Part shown: piece by piece, positions 18,099 to 26,591 of the stretch
Layout of the letters: each line of letters opens with the position of its first letter
How positions within the stretch are numbered: position 1 is the first letter of the stretch
Source of the DNA: an uncultured beta proteobacterium
GTDB taxonomy: Bacteria > Pseudomonadota > Gammaproteobacteria > Burkholderiales > Burkholderiaceae_B
Length of the DNA: 33,960 nucleotides
Direction: 5' to 3'
Assembly: GCA_903894155.1 (NCBI GenBank)
Contig: CAITPF010000390.1
Location: 1 to 33,960 of the forward strand
Position numbers and translations under genes: made by a program
The notes under the pieces: generated by a model
The model's database searches: none
Told to the model about the DNA's origin: nothing
Seen by the model: only the letters and a program-made list of their open reading frames with translations

Positions 18099-19492
18099 AG
18101 CATCGTATTGAGCACATCCATTTCGTGGGAATCGGCGGCTCGGGCATGAGCGGTATCGCCGAGGTATTGCTGAACCTGGGTTACCGCATTTCCGGCTCGG
18201 ACCTCGCCGAGTCCGTGGTGACGCAGCGGCTTGCCGCGCTGGGCGCGCGGATATCCGTTGGCCATGATGCGGCGAATGTGGCGGGCGCGGATGCGATCGT
18301 GACGTCCACCGCGGTGGCGAATAACAACCCCGAGGTGATCGCGGCGCGCCATGCCCATATCCCGGTCGTACCCCGGGCCCTCATGCTCGCCGAGCTGATG
18401 CGGCTCAAGCGCGGCATTGCCGTGGCCGGTACGCACGGCAAGACCACGACGACCAGCCTGGTGGCCAGCGTGCTGGCCGCCGGCGGACTGGATCCGACGT
18501 TCGTCATCGGAGGAACGCTGAAATCCGCTGGCGCCAACGCGCGGCTTGGACAAGGCGAGTTCATCGTGGTCGAAGCCGATGAATCGGACGCGTCGTTCCT
18601 GAACCTGCTGCCGGTGATGGCCATCATCACCAATATCGACGCGGACCATATGGATACCTATGGCCACGACGTGGCCCGGCTCAAAAGCGCGTTTATCGAA
18701 TTCACCCAGCGCCTTCCCTTTTACGGAAGTGCGGTAGTTTGCGCCGACGACCCGAATGTCCGCGAAATCATGCCGTTCATTTCGAGACCGATCACAACCT
18801 ATGGCTTTGATGAGAGCGCGGAGGTTTGCGCTGTCGATGTCCGTGCCATCGGAACCCGGATGCAATTTGACGTCGTGCGGCACGGCCGCGACGGGGAGTT
18901 GCCCCGCCTGTCCGTCGACCTGAATTTGCCCGGACGTCATAACGTGCTCAATGCGCTCGCGGCGATCGGTGTGGCCACGGAGCTTGGCGTGCCGGACGCG
19001 GCAATCTGCGAGGCGCTCACCGGCTTTCGCGGTGTCGGCAGGCGGTTCACGCAGGTCGGGGATATCCCGGTGCCGGCCGGGGGCACGTTTACGCTCATCG
19101 ACGATTACGGCCATCACCCGGTGGAGATGGCAGCCACTCTGGCGGCGGCGCGCGGCGCCTGGCCGAACCGCCGCATCGTGCTTGCCTTTCAGCCGCACCG
19201 CTACACGCGCACCCGCGACTGCTTCGAGGATTTCGTGCGCGTGCTGAGCTCCGCCGACGCCGTCTTGCTGACCGAGGTCTACGCGGCCGGCGAGCCCCCG
19301 CTGGTCGCCGCCGACGGCCGCGCGCTCACGCGCGGCGTCCGCGTTGCCGGAAAAGTCGAACCGCTCTTCGTCGATGATGTGTCGACGATGCCTGAGGCGA
19401 TCCTGGGCTTCGTGCGGGACGGGGACGTGGTTGTCGTGATGGGCGCGGGTTCGATCAGCCGCGTGGCCGTACGTCTCGGGGGAATGAAATGA
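18095..19492 (+). CDS. murC: UDP-MurNAc:L-alanine ligase MurC
   Basis: The product is a 465-aa Mur ligase, the first peptide-adding step of peptidoglycan synthesis. Motifs are [17 protein letters not shown] (UDP-binding), [15 protein letters not shown] (P-loop GTHGKT at 112-117), [38 protein letters not shown], and the C-terminal [15 protein letters not shown] and [10 protein letters not shown]. Length is normal for the family. It overlaps murG and ddl by ATGA. Confidence 0.97.
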   Translation: MKHRIEHIHFVGIGGSGMSGIAEVLLNLGYRISGSDLAESVVTQRLAALGARISVGHDAANVAGADAIVTSTAVANNNPEVIAARHAHIPVVPRALMLAELMRLKRGIAVAGTHGKTTTTSLVASVLAAGGLDPTFVIGGTLKSAGANARLGQGEFIVVEADESDASFLNLLPVMAIITNIDADHMDTYGHDVARLKSAFIEFTQRLPFYGSAVVCADDPNVREIMPFISRPITTYGFDESAEVCAVDVRAIGTRMQFDVVRHGRDGELPRLSVDLNLPGRHNVLNALAAIGVATELGVPDAAICEALTGFRGVGRRFTQVGDIPVPAGGTFTLIDDYGHHPVEMAATLAAARGAWPNRRIVLAFQPHRYTRTRDCFEDFVRVLSSADAVLLTEVYAAGEPPLVAADGRALTRGVRVAGKVEPLFVDDVSTMPEAILGFVRDGDVVVVMGAGSISRVAVRLGGMK

Positions 19493-20442
19493 CTTCAGCC
19501 TTCGGCAAGGTCGGCGTGCTTTACGGCGGCAAGTCTGCCGAGCGAGAGGTTTCGCTGATGTCAGGTGCCGGGGTTTGCGAGGCGCTGCGCAGTCGGGGCG
19601 TGGATGCCCATTTGTTTGATACCGGCCTGCGTGGGATCGTCGAACTGGCCCAAGAGCGCTTTGACCGTGTGTTCATCGCGCTGCATGGTCGTTACGGTGA
19701 GGACGGTACGCTGCAGGGCGCGCTCGAGTTACTGGGCATCCCCTACACCGGCAGCGGCACGATGGCCTCAAGCCTCGCGATGGACAAGATCATGACCAAG
19801 CGGGTGTGGCTCGAGGCGTGTCTTCCGACGCCGCGTTATGTCGTGATCGCACAGGATGATGAGGTGCCCGCGGCGGTCGCGGCGATCGGATTGCCGCTGA
19901 TCATGAAGGCTCCCCACGAGGGCTCGACGCTCGGGATCGTTCGGGTGGCCGAGGCTGAACACGCCTTGCCCGCATTCCGTGAAGCCCGGCAATACGACTC
20001 CGTGGTTCTGGTCGAGCAATTCATGACCGGGCGTGAGCTGACGGTTGCGCTCCTGGGCTCGGGCGCAGATGCACAGGCGCTGCCCGTGATCGAAATCGTC
20101 GCCCCGCAAGGCAATTATGACTACGAACACAAGTACTTTTCAGATGACACCCGTTACCTGTGCCCGGCCCCGATCGAGTCGGGCCTCGCGTCGCGTGTCG
20201 CAGACATTTGCCTGCGCGCCTATCGCGCGCTCGGCTGCGAGGGATGGGGACGTGCGGATGTCATCCTCGACGGCGAGGGCGGGCTTTGGCTGCTCGAGAT
20301 CAATACCTCACCCGGAATGACCGGCCACTCGCTGGTGCCCATGGCGGCCAAGGCGATCGGCATGAGCTATCCTGACCTCTGCCTGCGGATCCTCGAGCAG
20401 GCGCGCTGCAAGGTCGGCGGCGAGCAGGCACGGCGGACATGA
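19489..20442 (+). CDS. ddlB: D-alanine--D-alanine ligase
   Basis: The product is a 317-aa ATP-grasp enzyme that makes D-Ala-D-Ala, the dipeptide that the MurF half of the upstream fusion attaches. It opens with [20 protein letters not shown] and has [48 protein letters not shown], and the C-terminal [15 protein letters not shown] with metal-binding Glu/Asn. Size and dcw position favour the DdlB type. Its stop is 12 nt before the ftsQ GTG, the first real gap since rsmH. Confidence 0.96.
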   Translation: MTSAFGKVGVLYGGKSAEREVSLMSGAGVCEALRSRGVDAHLFDTGLRGIVELAQERFDRVFIALHGRYGEDGTLQGALELLGIPYTGSGTMASSLAMDKIMTKRVWLEACLPTPRYVVIAQDDEVPAAVAAIGLPLIMKAPHEGSTLGIVRVAEAEHALPAFREARQYDSVVLVEQFMTGRELTVALLGSGADAQALPVIEIVAPQGNYDYEHKYFSDDTRYLCPAPIESGLASRVADICLRAYRALGCEGWGRADVILDGEGGLWLLEINTSPGMTGHSLVPMAAKAIGMSYPDLCLRILEQARCKVGGEQARRT

Positions 20443-20454
20443 GCGGAGAACCCT

Positions 20455-21261
20455 GTGTGGAACGAAGCCCGTACGATCAATCGCCTAGCCAACACCCTCG
20501 CGGTGCTGGCGGTGCTGGCCATGCTGGCAGGCGGAATCTACTGGCTCATCCAGCGCCCGGCATTCAACCTGCGCACGATCGAGATCGAACCTGCGCCCAA
20601 CACCAGCCTGAAATACGTGTCGCCCGCGAGTGTGCGTGCGTCGATCGCCGGTCAGCTCTCGGGCAACTTCTTTACCATCAGCCTGGGCAGCGCGAAGTCG
20701 GTCTTCGAGGCTGTGCCCTGGGTTCGCAACGCGATGGTGCGAAGGATCTGGCCCAATGCATTGCGCGTCACGCTCGAGGAGCAGCAGCCGTTTGCGCTCT
20801 GGAACGAGAACCAGATGATCAATACGTGGGGCCAGACGTTTACCGCCAACCAGGGCGAGCTGGAAGACGACGACTCGCTGCCGCAGTTCGAAGGGCCGGA
20901 GGGCACCGAGGCGCTCGTGGTGCGCAGCTATGCCGAACTGACCCGATGGTTTGCGCCGCTGGACGTCAGCGTCACGCGCCTTTCGCTCAGCGAGCGCTAT
21001 GCCTGGCGGGTCAGCCTGTCCAATGGCATGACGCTGGCGCTGGGGCGCGACCCTGGTGCCGAGGCGCCCGATCCGACCGGGGGTATCCCGGGCGCACTGC
21101 CGTTCGCTGCCCGTATCCAGCGGTTCGTCCAGGCTTGGCCGGCCGTGAGTCAGAAAATGGGCCGCCGCGAGGTAACTCATGCCGATCTTCGTTATCCGAA
21201 TGGCTTTGCGCTGACGCTGGCGCCGCTGCCGGAACCCCCTCAACCCCGAAAGAAGCGTTAA
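20455..21261 (+). CDS. ftsQ: cell division protein FtsQ
   Basis: The product is a 268-aa bitopic membrane protein. A short cytoplasmic N-terminus is followed by one membrane segment (residues ~13-34, LAVLAVLAMLAGGIYWLI). Next comes a POTRA domain starting FNLRTIEIEPAPN, with the typical AVPWVRNAMVRRIWPNALRV, then the FtsQ domain (EEQQPFALWNENQMINTWG). FtsQ links early and late division proteins through FtsL-FtsB. The start is GTG 20455 with GGAG (20444-20447) 7 nt upstream. The C-terminus ends in a Pro/Lys tail (PPQPRKKR). Confidence 0.95.
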   Translation: MWNEARTINRLANTLAVLAVLAMLAGGIYWLIQRPAFNLRTIEIEPAPNTSLKYVSPASVRASIAGQLSGNFFTISLGSAKSVFEAVPWVRNAMVRRIWPNALRVTLEEQQPFALWNENQMINTWGQTFTANQGELEDDDSLPQFEGPEGTEALVVRSYAELTRWFAPLDVSVTRLSLSERYAWRVSLSNGMTLALGRDPGAEAPDPTGGIPGALPFAARIQRFVQAWPAVSQKMGRREVTHADLRYPNGFALTLAPLPEPPQPRKKR

Positions 21262-21265
21262 TGCC

Positions 21266-22492
21266 ATGACCCGTGACATCAAGGACCTGATCGTCGCCCT
21301 CGATATCGGCACCAGCAAAGTGGTTGCCGTGGTCGCCGAAATTCTGCCAGAGGGCCGCTTCGAAGTGCTTGGCCTGGGCCAGCACGAATCGCGAGGCATG
21401 CGCAAAGGCGTGGTCATCAATATCGAAACCACGGTGAACTCCATCCAGCGCGCGCTTGAGGAAGCCGAACTGATGGCCGACTGCAAGATCCGTGATGTTT
21501 ATACGGGTATCGCCGGAAGCCACATCCGCAGCTTCAATTCCAGCGGCATGGTCGCTGTCAAGGACAAGGAAGTGACCGCGACCGACGTCGCGCGCGTGAT
21601 CGAAACCGCCAAGGCAGTCAACATCCCGACGGACCAGCAGGTGCTGCACGTGTTGACCCAGGAGTTCATTGTCGATGGTCAGGAGGACATCCGGGAGCCC
21701 ATCGGCATGAGCGGCCTGCGTCTGGAGGTCAAGGTGCACATCGTCACAGGCGCGGTCAGCGCGGCGCAGAACATTGTCAAGTGCGTGCGACGCTGCGGGC
21801 TGGAGGTCCAGGATCTCATCCTTCAGCCGCTCGCCTCGAGCCAGTCATGCCTCACCGCAGACGAAAAGGAACTCGGTGTCGTTCTGGTCGATATTGGCGG
21901 GGGCACGACCGACGTTGCGATCTATACCGGGGGCGCCATCCGTCACACGGCGGTGCTTCCGATCGCGGGCGACCAGATCACCAGCGATATCGCCGCCATG
22001 CTGCGCACGCCTACGCCGGACGCCGAAGATATCAAGTTGCGCTTCGGCATCGCCAAACAGGTGCTCGCGAGCCCGGAGGAAAGCGTGGAAGTCCCCGGAC
22101 TCGGTGATCGCGGCCCGCGCCAGGTCAAGCGCCAGGCGCTTGGCGCCGTCATCGAGCCGCGCGTGGAGGAGCTTTTCGGGCTCGTTCAGCAGGTGATTCG
22201 CGAGTCGGGTTACGAGGATCTTCTTTCCTCCGGGGTGGTGCTTACCGGGGGGACATCCCTATTGCCGGGAATGGTCGAATTAGCGGAAGATGTGTTTTTA
22301 AAGCCGGTTCGTGTCGCAGTTCCCGATTACGATGGTAGCCTAGCGGATGTCATGCGAAATCCGCGTTTTTCGACGGTGATGGGGTTGCTGAGCGAAGCCC
22401 GTATGCAGCGCTTGCGTGGTCGCAAAGTGGCTCAGCAATCGGGGAGCTTCAAGGGAGTCCTCGCGCGGATGCGAGAGTGGTTTATGAATTGA
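21266..22492 (+). CDS. ftsA: cell division protein FtsA
   Basis: The product is a 408-aa actin-like ATPase that tethers FtsZ to the membrane. The phosphate-1 loop is LIVALDIGTSKVVAVVAE. Subdomain 1C follows (MRKGVVINIETTVNSIQRAL). Phosphate-2 is VLVDIGGGTTDVAIYTGG, and VVLTGGTSLLPGM is the adenosine motif. The C-terminus GVLARMREWFMN is the short amphipathic membrane-targeting helix. It starts 4 nt after ftsQ; an ATG at 21261 overlapping the ftsQ stop is out of frame. Confidence 0.97.
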   Translation: MTRDIKDLIVALDIGTSKVVAVVAEILPEGRFEVLGLGQHESRGMRKGVVINIETTVNSIQRALEEAELMADCKIRDVYTGIAGSHIRSFNSSGMVAVKDKEVTATDVARVIETAKAVNIPTDQQVLHVLTQEFIVDGQEDIREPIGMSGLRLEVKVHIVTGAVSAAQNIVKCVRRCGLEVQDLILQPLASSQSCLTADEKELGVVLVDIGGGTTDVAIYTGGAIRHTAVLPIAGDQITSDIAAMLRTPTPDAEDIKLRFGIAKQVLASPEESVEVPGLGDRGPRQVKRQALGAVIEPRVEELFGLVQQVIRESGYEDLLSSGVVLTGGTSLLPGMVELAEDVFLKPVRVAVPDYDGSLADVMRNPRFSTVMGLLSEARMQRLRGRKVAQQSGSFKGVLARMREWFMN

Positions 22493-22674
22493 ATTTGACG
22501 TCTTCTGGCGTCAAGTAGGTCGCAAAAGTTCGTATTTTCGTTCAATTGCGTCCTTGTTAGAGAGGCGTTTCAAACCCGGCGCGGACCAAGTCGGCGGCGG
22601 TTTTGAAGCGATTTCTAAAAAAGCAGTGGGGATAGCTTTTTTTTAATCGTTTACAAGACTTGAGGGAGTCAACC
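22493..22674 (+). other. ftsA-ftsZ intergenic region with two small stems
   Basis: This is a 182-nt gap without an open frame, the longest inside the division cluster. TTGACG (22495-22500) and CGTCAA (22509-22514) form a 6-bp stem right after the ftsA stop. AAAAAAGC (22617-22624) and GCTTTTTT (22635-22642) form an 8-bp stem followed by more T residues, 32 nt before ftsZ. The latter is AT-rich but has terminator or attenuator shape. I could not identify a convincing promoter by eye. A separate control point for ftsZ is inferred. Confidence 0.55.
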
Positions 22675-23838
22675 ATGAAGTTTGAAATGTTGGATACCGT
22701 CAACAAGGGGACCGTCATCAAGGTCGTCGGGGTGGGCGGTGCAGGCGGCAATGCCGTCTCGCACATGATCCGTTCCGGCGTTCAGGGGGTCGATTTCATT
22801 TGCTGCAATACCGATGCGCAGGCGCTGGTCAATACCAACGCGCCCGTGCAGATCCGTCTTGGCCGTTCGGGCCTGGGCGCGGGCGCCAAGCCTGATCAGG
22901 GCCGCGCCGCGGCCGAAGTCGCTCGTGAAGAGATCCGTGCCGCCCTGGGCGGGGCCCACATGGTGTTCATTACCGCGGGCATGGGCGGGGGTACCGGCAC
23001 TGGTGCGGGTCCCGTCGTCGCGGAAGTCGCCAAGGAACTCGGCATCCTGACCGTCGGCGTGGTGACCAAGCCCTTCTCGTTCGAGGGCACCAAGCGCATG
23101 AAAGTCTCCGAGGATGGCATTGCGGAGTTGTCAAAGCATGTCCATTCGCTGATCGTGGTGCTCAACGAGAACCTGCATGAGCTGATGGACGAAGACGCGA
23201 CCCAGGACGACTGCTTCAAGTCCGCCGACGACGTGCTCCACAATGCCTGCGCCGGCATCGCGGAAATCATCAACGTCGAAGGCAACGTCAACGTTGACTT
23301 CGAGGACGTCAAGACGATCATGGGCGAGCAGGGTCAAGCCATGATGGGTACTGCCGTATCCAGCGGGGCGGATCGCGCCAAGATCGCGGCCGAGCAGGCG
23401 ATTGCCTGCCCGCTGCTCGAGGGCGTCGACCTCAATGGCGCACGAGGCGTATTGGTCAATATCACCGCCAGCCGTTCGCTCAAGATGCGCGAAACCCGCG
23501 AAATCATGGATCGTATCCGTGGCTTCGCCTCGGAAGACGCCACCGTGATCTTCGGGACGGCCTACGACGAGAACATGGGCGACAACCTTCGCGTGACGGT
23601 GGTCGCCACGGGTCTTGGCCGCGCCCAGGCGCGTCCGATGCTCGTCAAGGGATCCGAGCCGGTCGAGGTGGTACGTACCGGAACCGACAACATTCCCATG
23701 GCGATTTCGCCGGATATGAATGTGCCGTCGGTGCTGCGTAACCCGCGCACCCAGGCTTCAGCCCAGGTGCGCGCGCTGGAAACCTCCGGGATGGAGCATT
23801 ACGACATCCCGGCATTCCTGCGTCGCCAGGCCGACTGA
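22675..23838 (+). CDS. ftsZ: cell division GTPase FtsZ
   Basis: The product is a 387-aa tubulin homologue forming the Z-ring. The N-terminal domain has VVGVGGAGGNAVSHMI, the tubulin signature GGGTGTGAGP (104-113) binding GTP phosphates, FSFEGTKRM, and the T7/synergy region NVNVDFEDVKTIM with the catalytic Asp needed for GTP hydrolysis. A linker of ~50 residues leads to the conserved C-terminal peptide EHYDIPAFLRRQ that binds FtsA and ZipA-type partners. ATG 22675 has GAGGGAG (22662-22668) upstream; an in-frame start at 22660 lies before that site and is rejected. Confidence 0.98.
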   Translation: MKFEMLDTVNKGTVIKVVGVGGAGGNAVSHMIRSGVQGVDFICCNTDAQALVNTNAPVQIRLGRSGLGAGAKPDQGRAAAEVAREEIRAALGGAHMVFITAGMGGGTGTGAGPVVAEVAKELGILTVGVVTKPFSFEGTKRMKVSEDGIAELSKHVHSLIVVLNENLHELMDEDATQDDCFKSADDVLHNACAGIAEIINVEGNVNVDFEDVKTIMGEQGQAMMGTAVSSGADRAKIAAEQAIACPLLEGVDLNGARGVLVNITASRSLKMRETREIMDRIRGFASEDATVIFGTAYDENMGDNLRVTVVATGLGRAQARPMLVKGSEPVEVVRTGTDNIPMAISPDMNVPSVLRNPRTQASAQVRALETSGMEHYDIPAFLRRQAD

Positions 23839-23908
23839 TTGTCCGGCGCCCACCCGTGACCGCAGCGCCCTGGGCGTTGCGGGAAGGGCGGCGCGCGTAG
23901 GGCTCCCT

Positions 23909-23968
23909 CACCCGACACCCTCTTCCCCCAGGGGGTGTCGGGGTGCGCGTCCGGGTGTTAAAACCCGG
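23909..23968 (+). terminator. tandem hairpins after ftsZ
   Basis: CACCCGACACCC (23909-23920) pairs with GGGTGTCGGGGTG (23933-23945) with one bulge. A second perfect hairpin follows directly: CCGGGT (23951-23956) with ACCCGG (23963-23968). No T-run follows, but the position 70 nt after ftsZ and before the lpxC promoter suggests the end of the dcw transcript or an RNA-stabilising 3' structure. Confidence 0.6.
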
Positions 23969-24024
23969 CGCGCAGTTGCGTCGAGCCACTGCGCATTGCA
24001 GTGCACCAATATGGATTCGCGGGT

Positions 24025-24030
24025 TACAAT
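24025..24030 (+). promoter_or_regulatory. candidate -10 element of lpxC
   Basis: TACAAT lies 31-36 nt before the lpxC ATG. The -35 at 17-nt spacing (TGCACC, 24002-24007) is weak, so this is a probable promoter supported mainly by its -10 box and position. Confidence 0.5.
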
Positions 24031-24060
24031 ACGCGATGTACTCGGGCTAAATTACTGAAT

Positions 24061-24984
24061 ATGTTTCGGCAACGCACCATCAAGAATCTGGTCAAGACTA
24101 CCGGCGTCGGCCTTCATTCGGGGCGTCGAGTCGAGCTGACTCTGCGTCCTGCCGCCCCGGACACCGGGATCGTCTTTCACCGCGTCGATCTCCCGGAGGT
24201 CGTCGATCTCCCCGCGATCGCCAGCATGGTGAAAGATACCCGCATGGCATCCGTACTCCAGGAAGGAAACGTCCGCGTTTCCACTGTCGAGCATCTGATG
24301 TCAGCGCTTGCGGGTCTGGGCATTGACAACCTCCACGTGGATCTTAACGGCGAGGAAGTTCCAATCATGGATGGCAGCGCAGCCACGTTTGTCTATCTGT
24401 TGCGCTCTGCCGGCATCGAAGAACAATCCGTTTCGAAGCAGTTCCTGCGGGTCGTGAAAGCTGTCGAAGTCTCTGAAGGCGAAGGCGATCAGGCCAAATG
24501 GGCCCGTCTTGAGCCGCACGACGGTTTTGCGCTCGCATTCTCGATCGATTTCCGGCATCCCGCAATCGACTCGACATCGAACTTTGCGGAAGTGGATTTT
24601 GCGACGCATTCCTACGTCAAGGAAATTGCCCGGGCGCGAACGTTCGGGTTCGTCAACGAGGTCGAAGCACTGCGTTCGGCTGGATTGGCACGCGGCGGCA
24701 GCCTTGACAACGCGATTGTCATGGATGAATACCGCGTCCTGAACGTCGATGGCCTTCGTTACGACGACGAGTTCGTCAAGCACAAGATCCTTGACGCGGT
24801 TGGCGATCTCTACCTGATTGGCAAACCTCTTGTCGCGCGTTATGTCGCGTGCAAGTCGGGGCATGCCCTGAACAACTTGCTGGCGCGCACCTTGCTGGCG
24901 CAGCAAGATGCCTGGGAACTGATTACTTATTCTTCCCAGGCGGAAGCACCTCTGGCGTTTCGCCAGGAATGGAAGCTTGCCTGA
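24061..24984 (+). CDS. lpxC: UDP-3-O-acyl-N-acetylglucosamine deacetylase
   Basis: The product is a 307-aa zinc deacetylase, the committed step of lipid A synthesis. N-terminal [20 protein letters not shown] is followed by zinc ligand His78 in [49 protein letters not shown], the second ligand pair His241-x3-Asp245 in [17 protein letters not shown], and His268 in KSGHALNN as the catalytic histidine. The frame is open to 24001, but the family N-terminus fixes ATG 24061. No clear Shine-Dalgarno precedes it. The last 62 nt overlap the 3' end of the convergent dciA. Confidence 0.97.
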   Translation: MFRQRTIKNLVKTTGVGLHSGRRVELTLRPAAPDTGIVFHRVDLPEVVDLPAIASMVKDTRMASVLQEGNVRVSTVEHLMSALAGLGIDNLHVDLNGEEVPIMDGSAATFVYLLRSAGIEEQSVSKQFLRVVKAVEVSEGEGDQAKWARLEPHDGFALAFSIDFRHPAIDSTSNFAEVDFATHSYVKEIARARTFGFVNEVEALRSAGLARGGSLDNAIVMDEYRVLNVDGLRYDDEFVKHKILDAVGDLYLIGKPLVARYVACKSGHALNNLLARTLLAQQDAWELITYSSQAEAPLAFRQEWKLA

Positions 24985-25474
24985 CGTCTGTGTTGCCGGG
25001 CCGGTGGTGGGCAAGCAACCGTGATACGGCGTCGGCAAGTGGCCCGGGTCGCAAATGCGCTCTGAGGTCTTCAAATGCCTTCAGATCCTCCCCGTCAAGC
25101 GCACGCGCCTCCTTTTTGGGACGAGGCTGTTCTCCGAATCCCATGGGGCCCTGTACCCGGAGCTTGATTTCCGTCAGGTTCCAGCCAACTCCCTGAAGAT
25201 GCGTCGTGACGCGGGGAGCCAGTTGGCGGAACTTTGCGGCGAACGCGGCGCTCGATACCGATAGCGTCAACACGCCATTTTCGATTTTCAGGACTTCAAA
25301 GGCGCCACGCATCGGGGCCGGGAGAGCCGCCGATACCTCGGTTCGCATCTGGAGGTGACGTTGCGCAGTGGCCAGGACGGCGGCCGCGTTTGCGTCGCGG
25401 CCAAGCCAGCCGAATAGTGGCGCGCCACCACCAGGGCCTGATGAACGGGTACTGCGCGGGTTAGAACTGGCCAT
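24923..25474 (-). CDS. dciA: DciA-like helicase loader (DUF721)
   Basis: The product is a 183-aa DUF721 protein. The region from residue ~20 ([20 protein letters not shown]) leads to the KH-like core ([52 protein letters not shown]). An acidic and basic disordered C-terminus ends in PGKNK. DciA proteins load the replicative helicase DnaB in bacteria without DnaC/DnaI. Location beside lpxC and secA is common in proteobacteria and supports the call. The start at 25474 ([12 protein letters not shown]) is chosen by the domain boundary; upstream in-frame residues overlap the neighbouring gene. Its 3' end overlaps lpxC tail to tail by 62 nt. Confidence 0.82.
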   Translation of the reverse strand: MASSNPRSTRSSGPGGGAPLFGWLGRDANAAAVLATAQRHLQMRTEVSAALPAPMRGAFEVLKIENGVLTLSVSSAAFAAKFRQLAPRVTTHLQGVGWNLTEIKLRVQGPMGFGEQPRPKKEARALDGEDLKAFEDLRAHLRPGPLADAVSRLLAHHRPGNTDVRQASIPGETPEVLPPGKNK

Positions 25475-25490
25475 ATCAGCAGGAATTTGA

Positions 25491-26504
25491 ATGCGATTGA
25501 TCATTATGCCCGCAAGGGCGGGACAGCACGAAGCCATATCGATCAACCTGGTCTGGGTGATCGTGCTGGGCTGCATCCTGTTGCTGGCTGCCGTCGCAGG
25601 CGGTGCCGCGCTTCAGCGTGCGGTCTGGGTTGCAAATCCGGAATCCCAACCCCTGACGGCGACGAAGGTCGAGGAGCTATCCACGGCGAGCGGCTCGCAG
25701 CAGTCCGCGATCGCCGCGCTCGCAGCACGGGTCGGGTCGTTACAGGCATCGGTGGCGCGTCTCAATGGGCTTGGTCGGCGCGTTGCCAAGGTTGCGGGCC
25801 TGTCGGAAGGGGAACTTGCGCTGGAAGACGAAACACCCGAGGCCATCGTGGTGCTTGATGGGATGCTGTCTGACGAGCAGCGAACGACCGGCAAGGATGC
25901 GTCGGCGGTTCCGGATCTCGAGCGCACCGTGGAAGGCGTTGCACAGACGCTCCTGCGACAGAACGACTATTTGTCCATCCTCGACCTGGCGCTGACGACA
26001 CAAGCGGCGAGCCAGGCCCGCCTGCCGACGGCCATGCCCATCGAATCGTATCCCTACCTCAGTTCCTCTTATGGCTGGCGGCGCAACCCGCTGACCGGGA
26101 CCATGAACATGCACGAAGGGCTGGATTTCAGTGCGCCGCCGGGTACGCCGATCCGTGCCTCGACCGGGGGTGTGGTGCGTACCGTCACCGTTCATCCGGG
26201 CTACGGCAATATGGTCGAAATCGACCATGGCGAGGGTTTGATCACGCGCTATGCGCACGCGAGGGTCATTCTGGTGAAGGAAGGGCAGATCGTTGCGCGC
26301 GGTGAAGTCATTGCACGCGTTGGCTCCACCGGGCTTTCGACCGGGCCGCACCTGCATTTCGAGGTGCGCCTGAACGACAGGGCGCTTGACCCGCGGGCCT
26401 ATCTGGCCGGCACCGGCGCGCCGTCAGCGCTGGCCGCGACCCGTCCGACGGCGGTGACGGTGTCGCCGTCTGGTGGTATCACATGGCGTGCGCGCGTGCG
26501 TTAA
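25491..26504 (+). CDS. membrane-anchored M23 (LytM) peptidase
   Basis: The product is a 337-aa protein. A single N-terminal membrane segment at residues ~19-42 (LVWVIVLGCILLLAAVAGGA) anchors it. A coiled region follows (residues ~60-175, EELSTASGSQQSAIAALAAR and on), then the LytM domain. Zinc ligands are His208 and Asp212 in MHEGLDFSAPPG and His289 in GPHLHFEVRL, with YGWRRNPLTG ahead of them, so it looks catalytically competent. Such enzymes cut peptide cross-links in peptidoglycan, or activate amidases when degenerate. Start 25491 is only 16 nt from the divergent dciA start, so its promoter must lie within or overlap dciA. ATG 25506 is an alternative start. Confidence 0.88.
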   Translation: MRLIIMPARAGQHEAISINLVWVIVLGCILLLAAVAGGAALQRAVWVANPESQPLTATKVEELSTASGSQQSAIAALAARVGSLQASVARLNGLGRRVAKVAGLSEGELALEDETPEAIVVLDGMLSDEQRTTGKDASAVPDLERTVEGVAQTLLRQNDYLSILDLALTTQAASQARLPTAMPIESYPYLSSSYGWRRNPLTGTMNMHEGLDFSAPPGTPIRASTGGVVRTVTVHPGYGNMVEIDHGEGLITRYAHARVILVKEGQIVARGEVIARVGSTGLSTGPHLHFEVRLNDRALDPRAYLAGTGAPSALAATRPTAVTVSPSGGITWRARVR

Positions 26505-26591
26505 ACTGTAAGGCTTATCGGCAATTATTGCCCTTCTCTCTGGATGCGGGTTCGCGTGCCGTTTGCGCGGGCCTGCTTGGGTCTGACACGC

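Noticed and set aside
24001..24060. Upstream GTG start extending lpxC by 20 residues
   Set aside because: The extra residues do not fit the family N-terminus and cover the probable -10 box TACAAT at 24025-24030.
25055..25464. Plus-strand frames between lpxC and the M23 gene
   Set aside because: They lie opposite dciA, show no domain, and dciA on the minus strand has a clear DUF721 pattern.
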